From contig JAPUKV010000005.1 in assembly GCA_027295475.1 (NCBI GenBank), positions 1 through 19,340 on the forward strand: a DNA stretch of 19,340 bases, given 5' to 3'. The notes under the pieces are model-generated. The model made no database searches. It saw nothing but the letters and a program-made list of their open reading frames with translations, and had not been told where the DNA came from. Of this stretch, positions 1 to 8,774 are shown piece by piece; position 1 is the stretch's first letter, and each line of letters starts with the position of its first letter. This DNA comes from Pseudomonadota bacterium (GTDB lineage: Bacteria > Pseudomonadota > Gammaproteobacteria > Woeseiales > Woeseiaceae). The position numbers were made by a program, and so were the translations under genes.

Positions 1-1589
1 TCGGCATCAACCACATGAAGGTTGATCTGGAGGAACTCGGCTTTCGTTATCTATACCCGTTCCGTCATCGCGTGCTGAAAAACACGCTGAAGAAAAGCAA
101 GGGCAATCAACGCCAGATCGTCAAGAAAATTTCCGAAGGCCTGCAGAAGGCTCTGGAAACTGAAGGTATTGAGGGAGAGGTCGTCGGCCGGGAAAAGCAT
201 CTTTACAGCATTTACAAGAAAATGGCGGAGAAGAGGCGCTTATTGAGCGACGTTGTCGATGTTTATGGTTTTCGCATTGTCGTCAATGACGTCAATACCT
301 GTTACCAGGTGCTGGGTCTCGTGCACGGACTGTATAAACCCATGCCAGGTCGATTCAAAGACTACATAGCCATTCCGCGCCTTAACGGTTATCAGTCTCT
401 GCATACAACCTTGTTCGGCCCCAAAGGGCTGCCGCTCGAGGTGCAGATTCGCACCGTGGAGATGGACCGGGTCGCCGAATCCGGCGTTGCCGCACACTGG
501 CAATACAAAGCGGAGGACAAGACGAGCGCAACACCGCAGCGGCGGGCACGGGAGTGGCTCACCCACCTTGTCGAGATTCAGCAGTCCGGCAGTTCGGAAG
601 AGTTTCTCGAAAGCGTCAAGGTAGACCTGTTTCCCGACAAGATTTATGTGTTTACGCCGACCGGCGATATCATGCCTTTGCCCAAGGGCTCGACCACGGT
701 CGACTTTGCTTATGCGGTACATACCGCCATCGGAAATCGCTGCGTGGCCGCAAAGGTCGATCGACATCTCGTGCCATTGAGAACACAACTGCAGAACAGC
801 CAGACGGTCGAGATAATTACCAGCCGGGGTGCCAAGCCGAATCCCAACTGGGTGACTTTTGTCGTTACGGCCAAAGCGCGGTCTGCGATTCGCCAGCATA
901 TGAAGAATATGCGCTCGAGCGAGTCAATCGATTTGGGCAAGCGCCTGCTCGATCGCTCGTTGAAAGACCTCAATTCGTCGCTTCGAAAGGTCGGCAAGGT
1001 TCGAATGCGGGAGGGGCTCGACGAACTGGACCTCAAGGATACGTCCGAGCTTTTCGAACAACTCGGCATGGGCGAGAGGCTTGCGCCGCTGACTGCGAGA
1101 TTCCTGATCGGCGTAAACGGAGAAGGCGACACCGAGCCTACCGCAGCGAGTCTCGTTATTGCCGGCACCGAAGGCATGGTCGTGAGTTACGCAAAGTGTT
1201 GTTACCCGATTCCCGGTGATGATGTCATGGGATACCTGAGTTCTGGAAGGGGCGTCGTGATTCACCGTAATTCCTGTGGCAACCTGATCAATTTCCGCAA
1301 GCAGCCGGAAAAATGGCTTGCCATTAGCTGGGAAGAAGACATAGATCGTGACTTCTCCAGTCAGATTCAGGTGGAAACTGTAAACAAGACGGGCGTACTG
1401 GCAGAAGTGGCTGCAACAATTGCCGACTCCGACTCAAACATCGAGGAGGTCGCCGTATTGAGCCGGCACGAAGACTGTTCCACGCTGACGTTTCTCTTGC
1501 AGGTGAAGGATCGGACGCATCTGGCGAAAGTCATGCGAAAAGTGCGCAACATGAAAAACGTCATGCGAGTATCGCGAGACTGCGCCTGA
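1..1589 (+). CDS. spoT: Bifunctional (p)ppGpp synthetase/hydrolase SpoT, 5'-truncated by the window edge
   Basis: Makes and degrades the alarmone (p)ppGpp in the cytoplasm. The reading frame is open to the window edge (first whole codon at 3), so the N-terminal HD hydrolase domain lies outside; about 528 residues remain of a family length near 700. Numbering from the Met codon at 15: the synthetase domain covers about 55-165, with RFKD at 113-116 (the RxKD motif of bifunctional Rel/SpoT; monofunctional RelA has ExDD), GYQSLH at 125-130 and EVQIRT at 142-147. A TGS domain lies near 207-268, a conserved Cys/His region at 391-421 (CC at 395-396, H417, C421) and a C-terminal ACT domain near 446-520. 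The long match to remembered E. coli SpoT through the synthetase and TGS regions makes the call firm. ridA follows after 23 bases, so it probably shares this transcript. Confidence 0.96.
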   Translation, partial: GINHMKVDLEELGFRYLYPFRHRVLKNTLKKSKGNQRQIVKKISEGLQKALETEGIEGEVVGREKHLYSIYKKMAEKRRLLSDVVDVYGFRIVVNDVNTCYQVLGLVHGLYKPMPGRFKDYIAIPRLNGYQSLHTTLFGPKGLPLEVQIRTVEMDRVAESGVAAHWQYKAEDKTSATPQRRAREWLTHLVEIQQSGSSEEFLESVKVDLFPDKIYVFTPTGDIMPLPKGSTTVDFAYAVHTAIGNRCVAAKVDRHLVPLRTQLQNSQTVEIITSRGAKPNPNWVTFVVTAKARSAIRQHMKNMRSSESIDLGKRLLDRSLKDLNSSLRKVGKVRMREGLDELDLKDTSELFEQLGMGERLAPLTARFLIGVNGEGDTEPTAASLVIAGTEGMVVSYAKCCYPIPGDDVMGYLSSGRGVVIHRNSCGNLINFRKQPEKWLAISWEEDIDRDFSSQIQVETVNKTGVLAEVAATIADSDSNIEEVAVLSRHEDCSTLTFLLQVKDRTHLAKVMRKVRNMKNVMRVSRDCA

Positions 1590-1612
1590 CAGAGAAAACC
1601 ACGGAGAAAAAC

Positions 1613-1993
1613 TTGAACAAAGAAGCGATATTGAGTGAGGGCGCACCGTCGGCGATCGGCACTTATTCCCAGGCCATCAGGGCGGGCCAATTCGTATTCA
1701 TCTCAGGCCAAATCCCTCTTGACCCGGCGACGATGGAGATTGTCGAAGGTGATTTCGAAGTCCGCGCCCGGCGAGTGTTCAATAATCTCAAGGCCATCGC
1801 GCAAGAAGCGGGCGGAGGGCTCGATCAGATCGTGAAACTTACGGTTTATCTTACCGATCTCGATAACTTCGCGACCGTAAACAGCGTAATGGCGGATTAT
1901 TTCCAGGAGCCATATCCCGCACGGGCGGCCCTGGGGGTCGCTGCACTGCCAAAGGGCGCGGATATTGAGGCCGAGGCGATTCTCGCCGTGTGA
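1613..1993 (+). CDS. ridA: RidA family reactive imine/enamine deaminase
   Basis: Hydrolyses reactive enamine/imine intermediates such as 2-aminoacrylate released by PLP enzymes, protecting the cell from metabolite damage; cytoplasmic homotrimer in known members. The product is 126 aa, the usual size. GTYSQA at 16-21, SGQIPLD near 31-37 and the C-terminal signature PARAALGV are typical; R104 matches the substrate-carboxylate-binding Arg105 of E. coli RidA, and the acidic residues near 119-121 fit the catalytic Glu region. The start is TTG at 1613, chosen because GGAG (1603-1606) sits 6 bases upstream and no ATG is suitably placed. It lies between spoT and recG with gaps of 23 and 15 bases, so it is probably co-transcribed. 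Confidence 0.95.
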   Translation: MNKEAILSEGAPSAIGTYSQAIRAGQFVFISGQIPLDPATMEIVEGDFEVRARRVFNNLKAIAQEAGGGLDQIVKLTVYLTDLDNFATVNSVMADYFQEPYPARAALGVAALPKGADIEAEAILAV

Positions 1994-2008
1994 TCCTTTA
2001 CCTGTCCG

Positions 2009-4096
2009 GTGCAGAAATCCGACGCCAATCTTGATTCACCGTTAACCGTTCTCCGGGGCGTCGGCCCGGCACTCGACACAAAACTTGCTCGCCTCGGTCT
2101 GCACCGCGTGGCAGACCTGTTGTTCCTGTTGCCTATGCGCTACGAAGACCGCACGACCCTGGCCAGGATCGGTCCGCTGCAGGCGGGTAGCCGCCGTCTC
2201 GTCAGCGGTGAAGTCCTGCTTGCGGAAACCGTATATCGCGGCCGCCGCAATCTGCTCGTCCGTATTGGTGACGGTACGGGTCAGATAACGCTCCGATTTT
2301 TTCATTTTTCGAAGCAGCAGCAAGTACAGTTTCGAACAGGTGTCTCGGTCAGTTGTTTTGGCGATGTCCGCACGGGTCCGGCCGGCCTGGAAATGGTCCA
2401 CCCGGAATACCGGATTCTCAAGCCCGGCCAGAATCCGGTCATTAGCGATTCGCTAACGCCGATCTACCCGGCCACCGAAGGCGTGCAGCAGGGCCGGCTC
2501 AGAAATCTTGCCGGTCAGGTACTAGAGATTGCGAAGGCCTCGCCGCCCGATGAATTGTTGCCCGATGAAATTCGCCAACAATACGACATGCCCGCTTTGT
2601 TCGACGCATTGCTCTACTTGCATCAACCCCCACCAGATGCGGATCTCGCGAGCATCGATGCGGGCAGACACCCCTGTCAGCAACGACTCGCATTCGAAGA
2701 ACTCCTCGCACATTATCTGAGCCTCCGGAATCTCCGCGACATCGCCAGAACCGCAGGCGCGCCTCAATTACGCGAAGGCGCGAAACTGGCTGAGCGCTTT
2801 ATCAGCGGGCTTCCGTACAAGCTGACCACTGCCCAGCAACGTGTTATCAAGGAGATCACGGACGATATTGCAACGCCTTATCCAATGCTTCGATTGATTC
2901 AGGGCGATGTCGGCTCCGGAAAAACCGTTGTCGCAGCAGTCGCATGCCTGAGGGCAATTGCCAGCGGCGTACAAGCCGCCATCATGGCACCTACGGAACT
3001 CCTTGCCGAGCAGCACTACCGAAATTTCTCTGACTGGTTTCGGCCGCTCGGCATCGAACCGGCATGGCTGAGCGGCAGCCAGCGCCAGGCGGAAAGGCGC
3101 GAGTCACTGGAGGCCATTACGAGTGGCGATGCGTCACTCGTCATCGGAACACACGCACTATTTCAGGAGGGAGTTACGTTCAAACAACTCGCCCTGCTCG
3201 TCATCGACGAGCAGCACCGCTTTGGCGTGCATCAGCGCATGGCTTTGCGAGAAAAAGGCGAGCAGGGACAGGGACACCCCCACCAGCTCGTTATGACTGC
3301 AACACCGATACCAAGAACGCTTGCCATGGCTGCCTATGCAGATCTAGATACATCAATCATCGATGAACTCCCGCCCGGCCGACAGCCAGTACAAACTGTT
3401 GCACTGCCGGAGACGCGGCGTGCGGAAGTCATCGAGCGCGTGCGTTCGTCCTGCAAAAACGGCCAGCAAGCCTACTGGGTCTGTCCGCTGATCGAAGAAT
3501 CGAATGTCCTCGACTACCAGGCCGCTGAAGCCAGCTATAAAATGCTGGCCGAGGCGCTACCGGATCTGCAGGTCGGTCTTGTGCACGGCCGCATGAAACC
3601 TGCCGCAAAAGAATCGCTGATGCGAGCGTTCAAGGACGGCAAGATTCAACTCCTGGTTGCGACAACGGTTATCGAGGTCGGTGTGGATGTGCCTACTGCC
3701 ACCCTGATGATCATCGAAAACGCGGAACGCATGGGACTATCGCAATTGCATCAGCTCCGTGGCCGGGTAGGGCGCGGCAGCACCAAAAGCCATTGTGTAC
3801 TGATGTATAAACCGCCGCTCGGTCAGCTTGCCCGCAACCGCCTGGCTGTCCTTCGGGACACCAACGATGGCTTCCTCGTTGCGCAGAGAGACCTCGAACT
3901 CCGCGGTCCCGGAGAACTTCTGGGCACGCGGCAGACGGGTTTGCCGCAGTACCGAATTGCCGACCTGGTACGCCACGCCGAGCTCATGCCCAAAGTGCAG
4001 CTTGTCGCAGAATCGATACGAAGATCGCCGTCCGGCAAAGGCGATGAAATCGTCCGCCGCTGGCTCGGCGATGCGGGCCGATACGGCAAGGTCTGA
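2009..4096 (+). CDS. recG: ATP-dependent DNA helicase RecG
   Basis: Superfamily 2 helicase that reverses stalled replication forks and migrates branched DNA. The product is 695 aa, like E. coli RecG (693). The N-terminal wedge/OB domain spans about 1-270. Helicase motifs are in order: GDVGSGKT (Walker A, 299-306), a DEQH box at 400-403, TATPIPRT, and the TRG region with QLRGRVGRG after ERMGLSQ, followed by the conserved GPGELLGTRQTG. The start is GTG at 2009, 15 bases after ridA. I see no clear Shine-Dalgarno sequence, so translation may be coupled to ridA, but the N-terminal LRGVGP motif shows the start is close to right. The spoT-to-recG order is common in gammaproteobacteria. No motif is missing. 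Confidence 0.97.
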   Translation: MQKSDANLDSPLTVLRGVGPALDTKLARLGLHRVADLLFLLPMRYEDRTTLARIGPLQAGSRRLVSGEVLLAETVYRGRRNLLVRIGDGTGQITLRFFHFSKQQQVQFRTGVSVSCFGDVRTGPAGLEMVHPEYRILKPGQNPVISDSLTPIYPATEGVQQGRLRNLAGQVLEIAKASPPDELLPDEIRQQYDMPALFDALLYLHQPPPDADLASIDAGRHPCQQRLAFEELLAHYLSLRNLRDIARTAGAPQLREGAKLAERFISGLPYKLTTAQQRVIKEITDDIATPYPMLRLIQGDVGSGKTVVAAVACLRAIASGVQAAIMAPTELLAEQHYRNFSDWFRPLGIEPAWLSGSQRQAERRESLEAITSGDASLVIGTHALFQEGVTFKQLALLVIDEQHRFGVHQRMALREKGEQGQGHPHQLVMTATPIPRTLAMAAYADLDTSIIDELPPGRQPVQTVALPETRRAEVIERVRSSCKNGQQAYWVCPLIEESNVLDYQAAEASYKMLAEALPDLQVGLVHGRMKPAAKESLMRAFKDGKIQLLVATTVIEVGVDVPTATLMIIENAERMGLSQLHQLRGRVGRGSTKSHCVLMYKPPLGQLARNRLAVLRDTNDGFLVAQRDLELRGPGELLGTRQTGLPQYRIADLVRHAELMPKVQLVAESIRRSPSGKGDEIVRRWLGDAGRYGKV

Positions 4097-4136
4097 TAAT
4101 CTTCGTGACCAGGCAATCCGCGAAGGCTTTCAGAAA

Positions 4137-5048
4137 ATGATAAAAGGGCAGGCAGACGGCAGCATTATCCCCGGCTTCCTCAATCAGCTCTCGAACTATG
4201 TTCAGCTGATGCGGCTCGATAAGCCGATCGGTGTCTGGCTTCTGTTATGGCCAACGCTCTGGGCGCTTTGGCTCGCCGGCAAAGGCCACCCGGACGGCGG
4301 TATCTTCTTCGTGTTCATGCTCGGCGTCGTCGTCATGCGCTCGGCAGGTTGCGTCCTGAACGATTTTGCGGACAGGAAAATCGATCCCTACGTCGAACGA
4401 ACGCGTACCCGCCCCATTGCTTCAGGGGCCGTAGCGCCGATGGAGGCGCTTACCTTGTTTGTCGCGCTTGCCCTGGTTGCTATCGGCCTGGCCGCAATGC
4501 TCAATCGGCCGGCACAGCTTCTCGCCTTTATTGCAGCCGCGCTGACTGTCGCTTATCCGTTTATCAAACGATATGTTTCCATTCCGCAGCTCGTGCTCGG
4601 CGCGGCTTTCGGCTGGGCTGTGCCAATGGCCTTTGCCGCACAAACAGGACAGACGCCACAACTGGCCTGGCTGGTATTCGGAACGGCGCTAATCTGGGCG
4701 GTCATCTATGACACGTTCTACGCGATGGCGGACCGTGAAGATGACTTGAAGATCGGCGTCAAATCAACGGCCATCTTGTTCGGCGACGCAGATCTTTTTG
4801 TCATCAGCGGACTGCAAATCCTGATGCTCGTGGCGCTTCTTTTTATCGGCAACATGGCCGAGATGGGTGCCTGGTATTACGCGTCCGTCGTTATTACTGG
4901 AATCCTGATGGGCTATCACCAGTGGCTGGCCCGCAACCGACAACCCGTAAACTGCTTCAATGCATTTCTGCATAACCATTACATCGGCATGACGGTGTTC
5001 GTCGGCATAGTTCTGCACTACACATTTAATCCGGCGTTACCTGCCTAG
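4137..5048 (+). CDS. ubiA: 4-hydroxybenzoate polyprenyltransferase UbiA
   Basis: Integral inner-membrane enzyme that joins 4-hydroxybenzoate to a polyprenyl diphosphate, the first membrane step of ubiquinone synthesis. Both Asp-rich Mg-diphosphate motifs are present: NDFADRKID (N-x3-D-x3-D) in the first half and DTFYAMADREDD in the second, with family blocks LDKPIG, LLLWPTLWALW, VLGAAFGWAVPMAFAA and IGVKSTAILFG. Several hydrophobic helices are visible. The frame is open back to 3828 inside recG, but homology starts near LMRLDKPIG. I chose ATG 4137 (303 aa, near the usual 290) with GAAGG about 10 bases upstream; ATG 4071, overlapping the recG end, would give 325 aa and cannot be excluded. ubiC is not adjacent. 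Confidence 0.95.
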   Translation: MIKGQADGSIIPGFLNQLSNYVQLMRLDKPIGVWLLLWPTLWALWLAGKGHPDGGIFFVFMLGVVVMRSAGCVLNDFADRKIDPYVERTRTRPIASGAVAPMEALTLFVALALVAIGLAAMLNRPAQLLAFIAAALTVAYPFIKRYVSIPQLVLGAAFGWAVPMAFAAQTGQTPQLAWLVFGTALIWAVIYDTFYAMADREDDLKIGVKSTAILFGDADLFVISGLQILMLVALLFIGNMAEMGAWYYASVVITGILMGYHQWLARNRQPVNCFNAFLHNHYIGMTVFVGIVLHYTFNPALPA

Positions 5049-5061
5049 TGGCCCGACAAGG
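5046..5061 (+). repeat. Degenerate copy of a 16-base dispersed repeat at the ubiA stop codon
   Basis: TAGTGGCCCGACAAGG matches the repeat that flanks uvrD at 14 of 16 positions. It begins exactly at the TAG stop of ubiA and includes the AAGGG before the permease start. With only two mismatches it may be a real family copy or a chance match. Confidence 0.4.
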
Positions 5062-5063
5062 GC

Positions 5064-6383
5064 ATGGCTAAGTTCCGTTTTACGACCGTCATTGCCATCG
5101 TCATTGCCAACATGGTTGGCACCGGCGTATTCACGAGCCTTGGTTTTCAGCTGCTGGACATTCGCTCCGGCTTCGTTCTGCTGATGCTCTGGGCCGTCGG
5201 CGGAATCGTCGCGGTTTGCGGCGCCATGGCATACGCCGAGCTCGGCGCCGCGTTGCCGCGATCCGGTGGCGAGTACAATTTCCTGGCGAGAATTTACCAT
5301 CCTGCTGCCGGGTTCATATCCGGCTGGGTGTCTGTCACCATCGGATTCGCTGCGCCAACTGCCCTTGCGGCAATCACATTTGCGGCGTACACAACTTCGG
5401 CTTTGCCCGGCGAGTCGTCCGATGCGCTGCAGAAGGCACTGGCTTGCAGTCTCGTCGTCGCGCTAACTCTCGTTCACGCGAGCACGAGGCGAAATAGCGG
5501 TGGTTTGCAGGTCGTTTTCACCATCCTGAAGGTCGGCGTCATCGTTATTTTCTGTTTGGCCGCAGTGACGTTTGCCAAAGTACCTCAGCCAGTCCATTTC
5601 TGGCCTGCAGCCGGCGACAGCGTATTACTGACGAGCAGCGCATTTGCCGTGTCCCTTATCTATGTCAGTTACGCCTACACCGGCTGGAATGCTGCAACCT
5701 ATCTCTCCAGCGAGCTCGAAAATCCACAACGTACGCTGCCCGTTATTCTGATGACCGGCACCCTGGTCGTCATGTTCCTGTATGTGGCGCTGAATTTCGT
5801 CTTCCTGCGGGTCGCGCCCATGGACGCTATGGCGGGCCAGATTGAAGTTGGCTACATCGCGGCGCGATCTGCGTTCGGTGATGTGGGGGGCCGGTTTACC
5901 GGCCTGGTGCTCGCCTCGTTGCTGGTGTCCACGGTCAGCGCGATGACCCTCGCCGGCCCGCGTGTATTACAGGTGATCGGCGAGGACTTTCATGCCCTAC
6001 GGCTTTTGTCACGAACAAACAGGGATGGCATACCTGCAACTGCAATCTTTGTTCAGTCTTGCCTCGCCATACTTTTCATCCTGACCTCGAGTTTCGAATC
6101 CATACTCGTATTCGCGGGTTTCACTTTGGCGCTGAACAGTTTCGCCACTGTGCTTGGCGTATTCGTGCTGCGATGGCGTCAGCCCAATTTGCCGCGCCCT
6201 TATCGCACGTTTGCTTATCCCTTAACGCCACTGATTTATCTTGCACTGACCGGGTGGACCCTGACTTTCGTGCTCATCAACAAGCCGGTAGAGGGGTTGT
6301 TCGGCCTGGGAATTATCGGCGCCGGTCTGATCTTCTATTTACTCTCAGCCGCCAGAAATCGCGGCTACCGGGCGACAGCCTGA
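5064..6383 (+). CDS. APC-family amino acid/polyamine permease
   Basis: Secondary transporter of the amino acid-polyamine-organocation superfamily, predicted in the inner membrane with about 12 hydrophobic helices in 439 aa. The helix-1 motif MVGTGVFTSLGF near residues 15-26 (Gly-rich unwound substrate site) and GGEYNFL near 69-75 are hallmarks of the family. The C-terminal part (RWRQPNLPRPYRTFAYP) resembles the basic amino acid/polyamine antiporter branch. The substrate cannot be told from sequence. ATG 5064 is the first start after an in-frame TAG at 5046-5048, which is also the ubiA stop codon; AAGGG sits only one base before the ATG, a poor spacing, so translation may rely on coupling to ubiA. 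It is the last gene of the spoT run. Confidence 0.87.
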   Translation: MAKFRFTTVIAIVIANMVGTGVFTSLGFQLLDIRSGFVLLMLWAVGGIVAVCGAMAYAELGAALPRSGGEYNFLARIYHPAAGFISGWVSVTIGFAAPTALAAITFAAYTTSALPGESSDALQKALACSLVVALTLVHASTRRNSGGLQVVFTILKVGVIVIFCLAAVTFAKVPQPVHFWPAAGDSVLLTSSAFAVSLIYVSYAYTGWNAATYLSSELENPQRTLPVILMTGTLVVMFLYVALNFVFLRVAPMDAMAGQIEVGYIAARSAFGDVGGRFTGLVLASLLVSTVSAMTLAGPRVLQVIGEDFHALRLLSRTNRDGIPATAIFVQSCLAILFILTSSFESILVFAGFTLALNSFATVLGVFVLRWRQPNLPRPYRTFAYPLTPLIYLALTGWTLTFVLINKPVEGLFGLGIIGAGLIFYLLSAARNRGYRATA

Positions 6384-6402
6384 GCAACAAAAAACCGACC
6401 CC

Positions 6403-6415
6403 GGGAGCCGCTCCC
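6403..6415. repeat. Short GC-rich inverted repeat, REP-like
   Basis: GGGAGCCGCTCCC forms a 5-base stem with a 3-base loop. On the minus strand it reads as GTGGGAGCGGCTCCC, the style of REP elements in gammaproteobacteria. No T-run follows on the plus strand, so it is a weak terminator candidate for the permease gene; read on the minus strand, TTTTTT follows about 8 bases after the stem. Confidence 0.4.
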
Positions 6416-6652
6416 ACGGCCCTGTTTCGCTCGGGGGCCCTGCGGCATGCCCTGGCGGCGATGCTTATCTGGCATCACACATTGGAGTAGAACATGTGAC
6501 GCAATACAACGACACGGGCGACGGTTTCGGTCAGATTGTGACGAAATTTGGCACATCAGCCACCCGAATGCCGACTTTTTCAAGTCTTGTACACTGGTGA
6601 ATGACTTTTTATTCCCCTTTAGAACAGGCGCTTATGGGGCTAGGCGCAATTG

Positions 6653-6668
6653 TGGCACAAGTCTCGCT
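6653..6668 (+). promoter_or_regulatory. Sigma-54 (RpoN) -24/-12 promoter for the pilin gene
   Basis: TGGCAC-N5-TCGCT: the -24 GG is at 6654-6655 and the -12 GC at 6666-6667, exactly 12 bases apart as sigma-54 requires. The only deviation is TCGC for consensus TTGC. Transcription would start near 6679, about 60 bases before the pilin start codon. Major type IV pilin genes of Pseudomonas and relatives are known to be transcribed by RpoN with the PilS/PilR two-component system; those regulators are not in this window. Confidence 0.78.
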
Positions 6669-6740
6669 TTAGATATGGGTGGAGGCCCGAACCCGCGTAT
6701 CAAATGAACGCCGATGCGCCTGCGTTTCAAGGAGCGGAAC

Positions 6741-7172
6741 ATGAGAAAAAATCAGTGCGGTTTTACACTGATCGAATTAATGATCGTCGTCGCCATTATC
6801 GGCATCCTGGCGGCGATCGCGATTCCGATGTACCTGGATTACACGACCCGCAGCCAGATCGCGGAGGGCCTCAACGTCGCGGGTGGCGCAAAATCTGCCG
6901 TGACCGAGTTTTACCAGGACCGTGGTACGTTTCCGGCCAACAATGCCGAAGCCGGCCTGGACGCCCCCGCCAACATTACCGGTAAATACGTTGTTTCAGT
7001 ATCCGCCGACAGCAGCGGCGTCATTACGATTCTTTACGGCAACGCCGCGAACCCGTTTATAAATGGCGAGACAGTTGTTTTGACGGCGACAGACAATGTC
7101 GGCAGTGTGGGCTGGGCCTGCGCAAGCGGTGGCGTCATTCAGGCTAAACACATGCCGTCTGCCTGCCGTTAG
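6741..7172 (+). CDS. pilA: Type IVa major pilin (PilA-like)
   Basis: Structural subunit of a type IV pilus (twitching, adhesion, DNA uptake). The 143-aa prepilin has a short leader MRKNQCG, a G7/F8 cleavage site for prepilin peptidase PilD, mature FTLIE with the conserved Glu at mature position 5 (residue 12), then a hydrophobic helix with the family block [17 protein letters not shown]127 and C142 near the C-terminus would close the D-region disulfide loop. Start ATG 6741 is fixed by AAGGAG at 6729-6734 with a 6-base spacer; ATG 6714 in the same frame would spoil the leader. The gene stands alone: no pilB, pilC or pilD nearby. Its stop overlaps the stop of the convergent symporter gene and no terminator is visible between them. 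It could be an accessory pilin; the sigma-54 promoter favours a major one. Confidence 0.93.
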   Translation: MRKNQCGFTLIELMIVVAIIGILAAIAIPMYLDYTTRSQIAEGLNVAGGAKSAVTEFYQDRGTFPANNAEAGLDAPANITGKYVVSVSADSSGVITILYGNAANPFINGETVVLTATDNVGSVGWACASGGVIQAKHMPSACR

Positions 7173-8653
7173 GCATTACGACTTTTTTTGCTCCAGAAAT
7201 CCGCGTTCTTAATTCCCAAAGCATCGGGGTCGAAACTGTACTCTTTGACGCCGGCTTTTCTTTGTGCTTCGTAGTCCTTTAGCGCCTTGAGCGCCGGCTT
7301 TCCCATCAAGAACAGAATCAATATCGCGATGATGTTCAGCCAGGCCATCAGACCGACACCGATGTCGCCGAGCCCCCAGGCAAGGTTCGCGGTCCTCACT
7401 GCCCCATAAAATACCGAGGCCATCAGCGCCAATTTCAAAATCACCATCTCACCGGGTACTTTGAAGAATCGCCTGAGATAAGCGACGTTGGTTTCAGCGA
7501 TGTAGTAGTAAGCGAGCAATGTGGTAAACGCGAAAAAGAAAAGTGCGACGGCAACAAAAGGTTTACCGACACCGGGAAAAACACTTTCCACGGCAAATTG
7601 AGTAAATGCCGGGCTTTCCGTCGTCACGTCTGCGGCCAGGTTTTGAATCAGGAAGCCGCCATCACCACCATGCACGTTGTAAGCGCCCGTGATCAGAATC
7701 ATGAAAGCCGTGGCTGAGCAAACGAACAAAGTATCGATGTAGACCGAGAACGCCTGCACCAGTCCTTGCTGTGCCGGATGTTGCACTTCGGCCGCGGCTG
7801 CCGCATGCGGCCCGGTGCCCTGTCCCGCCTCGTTGGAATAAACCCCTCTTTTAACGCCCCAGCCGATAGCTGCGCCGAAACCCGCCATGGGCGTAAATGC
7901 GTCTTTGAAAATCAGGCTGATCACTCCAGGCAACTCGGAAAAGTTCAAAATAATAATGATGACAGCCGCAGAGATGTATGCCAGCGCCATGAACGGAACG
8001 ACGATCTGCGCGAAATGAGCAATGCGCTTCACGCCGCCGAAGATGATGAAGCCCAGAACCGTTACGACAGCAACGGCTGTTGAGATTTTCGTGACGCCCA
8101 TACTGCCGAAGTCAGTATGGATGATCTGTCCCGTGCCCAAAGCAACTTCTGCAGCATTGGCGATACTGTTCGCCTGGACACCGGGTAACAGCAGGCCGGT
8201 AGCCATGATCGTCGTAACCGCAAATATCCAGGCATACCATTTTTGCCCCATGGCTTTTTCGATATAGAAGGCCGGCCCGCCACGGTACTGGCCCTCGTCC
8301 TCTTCTTTATAGATCTGGCCAAGGGTGGATTCGACATAGGCGGTAGATGCACCAAGGAATGCCACCATCCACATCCAGAAAACGGCGCCCGGCCCGCCGA
8401 AACCGATTGCAGCCGCAACACCTGCAATGTTGCCAGTGCCAACCCGGCCTGACAGCGATACCGCCAATGCCTGGAAGGATGAAATGCCCCGGTCAGAACT
8501 CTTCGAGGAAAACAGGAGGCGGACCATTTCGCCAAACAGCCGGACCTGAACGAAGCGGGTAAGAATGGAAAAAAACAGTCCGGCGCCCAGAGCCAGATAA
8601 ATAAGCGCAGGACTCCAGACGACTGCGTTAACCTGGTTAACGAATGATTCCAT
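7169..8653 (-). CDS. Sodium:alanine symporter family (AGCS) transporter
   Basis: Inner-membrane Na+-coupled importer of alanine/glycine-type amino acids (AlsT/YaaJ/DagA family). The product is 494 aa with about 10-11 hydrophobic segments. The family block [18 protein letters not shown] follows the first cytoplasmic loop, with further typical blocks such as [23 protein letters not shown] and [21 protein letters not shown]. Start ATG 8653 is preferred over the upstream possibility at 8719, since AAGGA lies 7 bases before it and homology begins at the first helix. The C-terminus is hydrophilic. Two genes with hydrophobic amino-acid-transporter products, this one and the permease at 5064, lie within 4 kb but on opposite strands. 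Exact substrate is not determinable. Confidence 0.92.
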   Translation of the reverse strand: MESFVNQVNAVVWSPALIYLALGAGLFFSILTRFVQVRLFGEMVRLLFSSKSSDRGISSFQALAVSLSGRVGTGNIAGVAAAIGFGGPGAVFWMWMVAFLGASTAYVESTLGQIYKEEDEGQYRGGPAFYIEKAMGQKWYAWIFAVTTIMATGLLLPGVQANSIANAAEVALGTGQIIHTDFGSMGVTKISTAVAVVTVLGFIIFGGVKRIAHFAQIVVPFMALAYISAAVIIIILNFSELPGVISLIFKDAFTPMAGFGAAIGWGVKRGVYSNEAGQGTGPHAAAAAEVQHPAQQGLVQAFSVYIDTLFVCSATAFMILITGAYNVHGGDGGFLIQNLAADVTTESPAFTQFAVESVFPGVGKPFVAVALFFFAFTTLLAYYYIAETNVAYLRRFFKVPGEMVILKLALMASVFYGAVRTANLAWGLGDIGVGLMAWLNIIAILILFLMGKPALKALKDYEAQRKAGVKEYSFDPDALGIKNADFWSKKSRNA

Positions 8654-8699
8654 AATCAGGTCCTTAATGTTCTGTCCAATATTGGGCCGATACCGAAGA

Positions 8700-8715
8700 T
8701 CGTCCGTCAGGACGA
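8700..8715. repeat. REP-like hairpin 1 upstream of the symporter gene
   Basis: TCGTCCGTCAGGACGA is a perfect 6-base stem with loop GTCA. It shares the core CCGTCAGG with the two neighbouring hairpins. Confidence 0.6.
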
Positions 8716-8722
8716 CCAATTC

Positions 8723-8738
8723 GCCCGTCAGGACGGGC
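8723..8738. repeat. REP-like hairpin 2 upstream of the symporter gene
   Basis: GCCCGTCAGGACGGGC is a perfect inverted repeat (6-base stem, loop CAGG). It is followed by GCTCCTACC-type sequence as seen at the edges of REP elements in gammaproteobacteria. Confidence 0.65.
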
Positions 8739-8774
8739 TCCTACCAAGGGTTTTATCGGCACTTGTAAAAACCT

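Larger units (their letters stand above)
6384..6740. other. Intergenic region upstream of the pilin gene
   Basis: This is 357 bases without a convincing gene. It holds a small GGGAG/CTCCC inverted repeat near its start (6403-6415), T-rich tracts around 6570-6625, a sigma-54-type promoter at 6653-6668 and the pilin ribosome-binding site at 6729-6734. Open frames here (for example 6447-6707) have no recognisable composition or ribosome-binding site. The T-tracts would suit an upstream activator such as PilR, but I cannot identify a defined binding site. Confidence 0.6.

Noticed and set aside
240..899. A 219-codon minus-strand frame inside spoT.
   Set aside because: It lies wholly within a strongly conserved spoT region and its protein has no recognisable domain.
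3828..4136. An N-terminal extension of ubiA of up to 103 codons.
   Set aside because: Most of it overlaps recG out of frame and does not resemble UbiA; homology starts after 4137.
6549..6563. A second TGGCAC that could be a sigma-54 -24 box.
   Set aside because: The position 12 bases downstream has AC, not the required GC.
6447..6707. An 86-codon plus-strand frame before the pilin gene.
   Set aside because: Its composition is not protein-like, it lacks a ribosome-binding site, and it overlaps the sigma-54 promoter.
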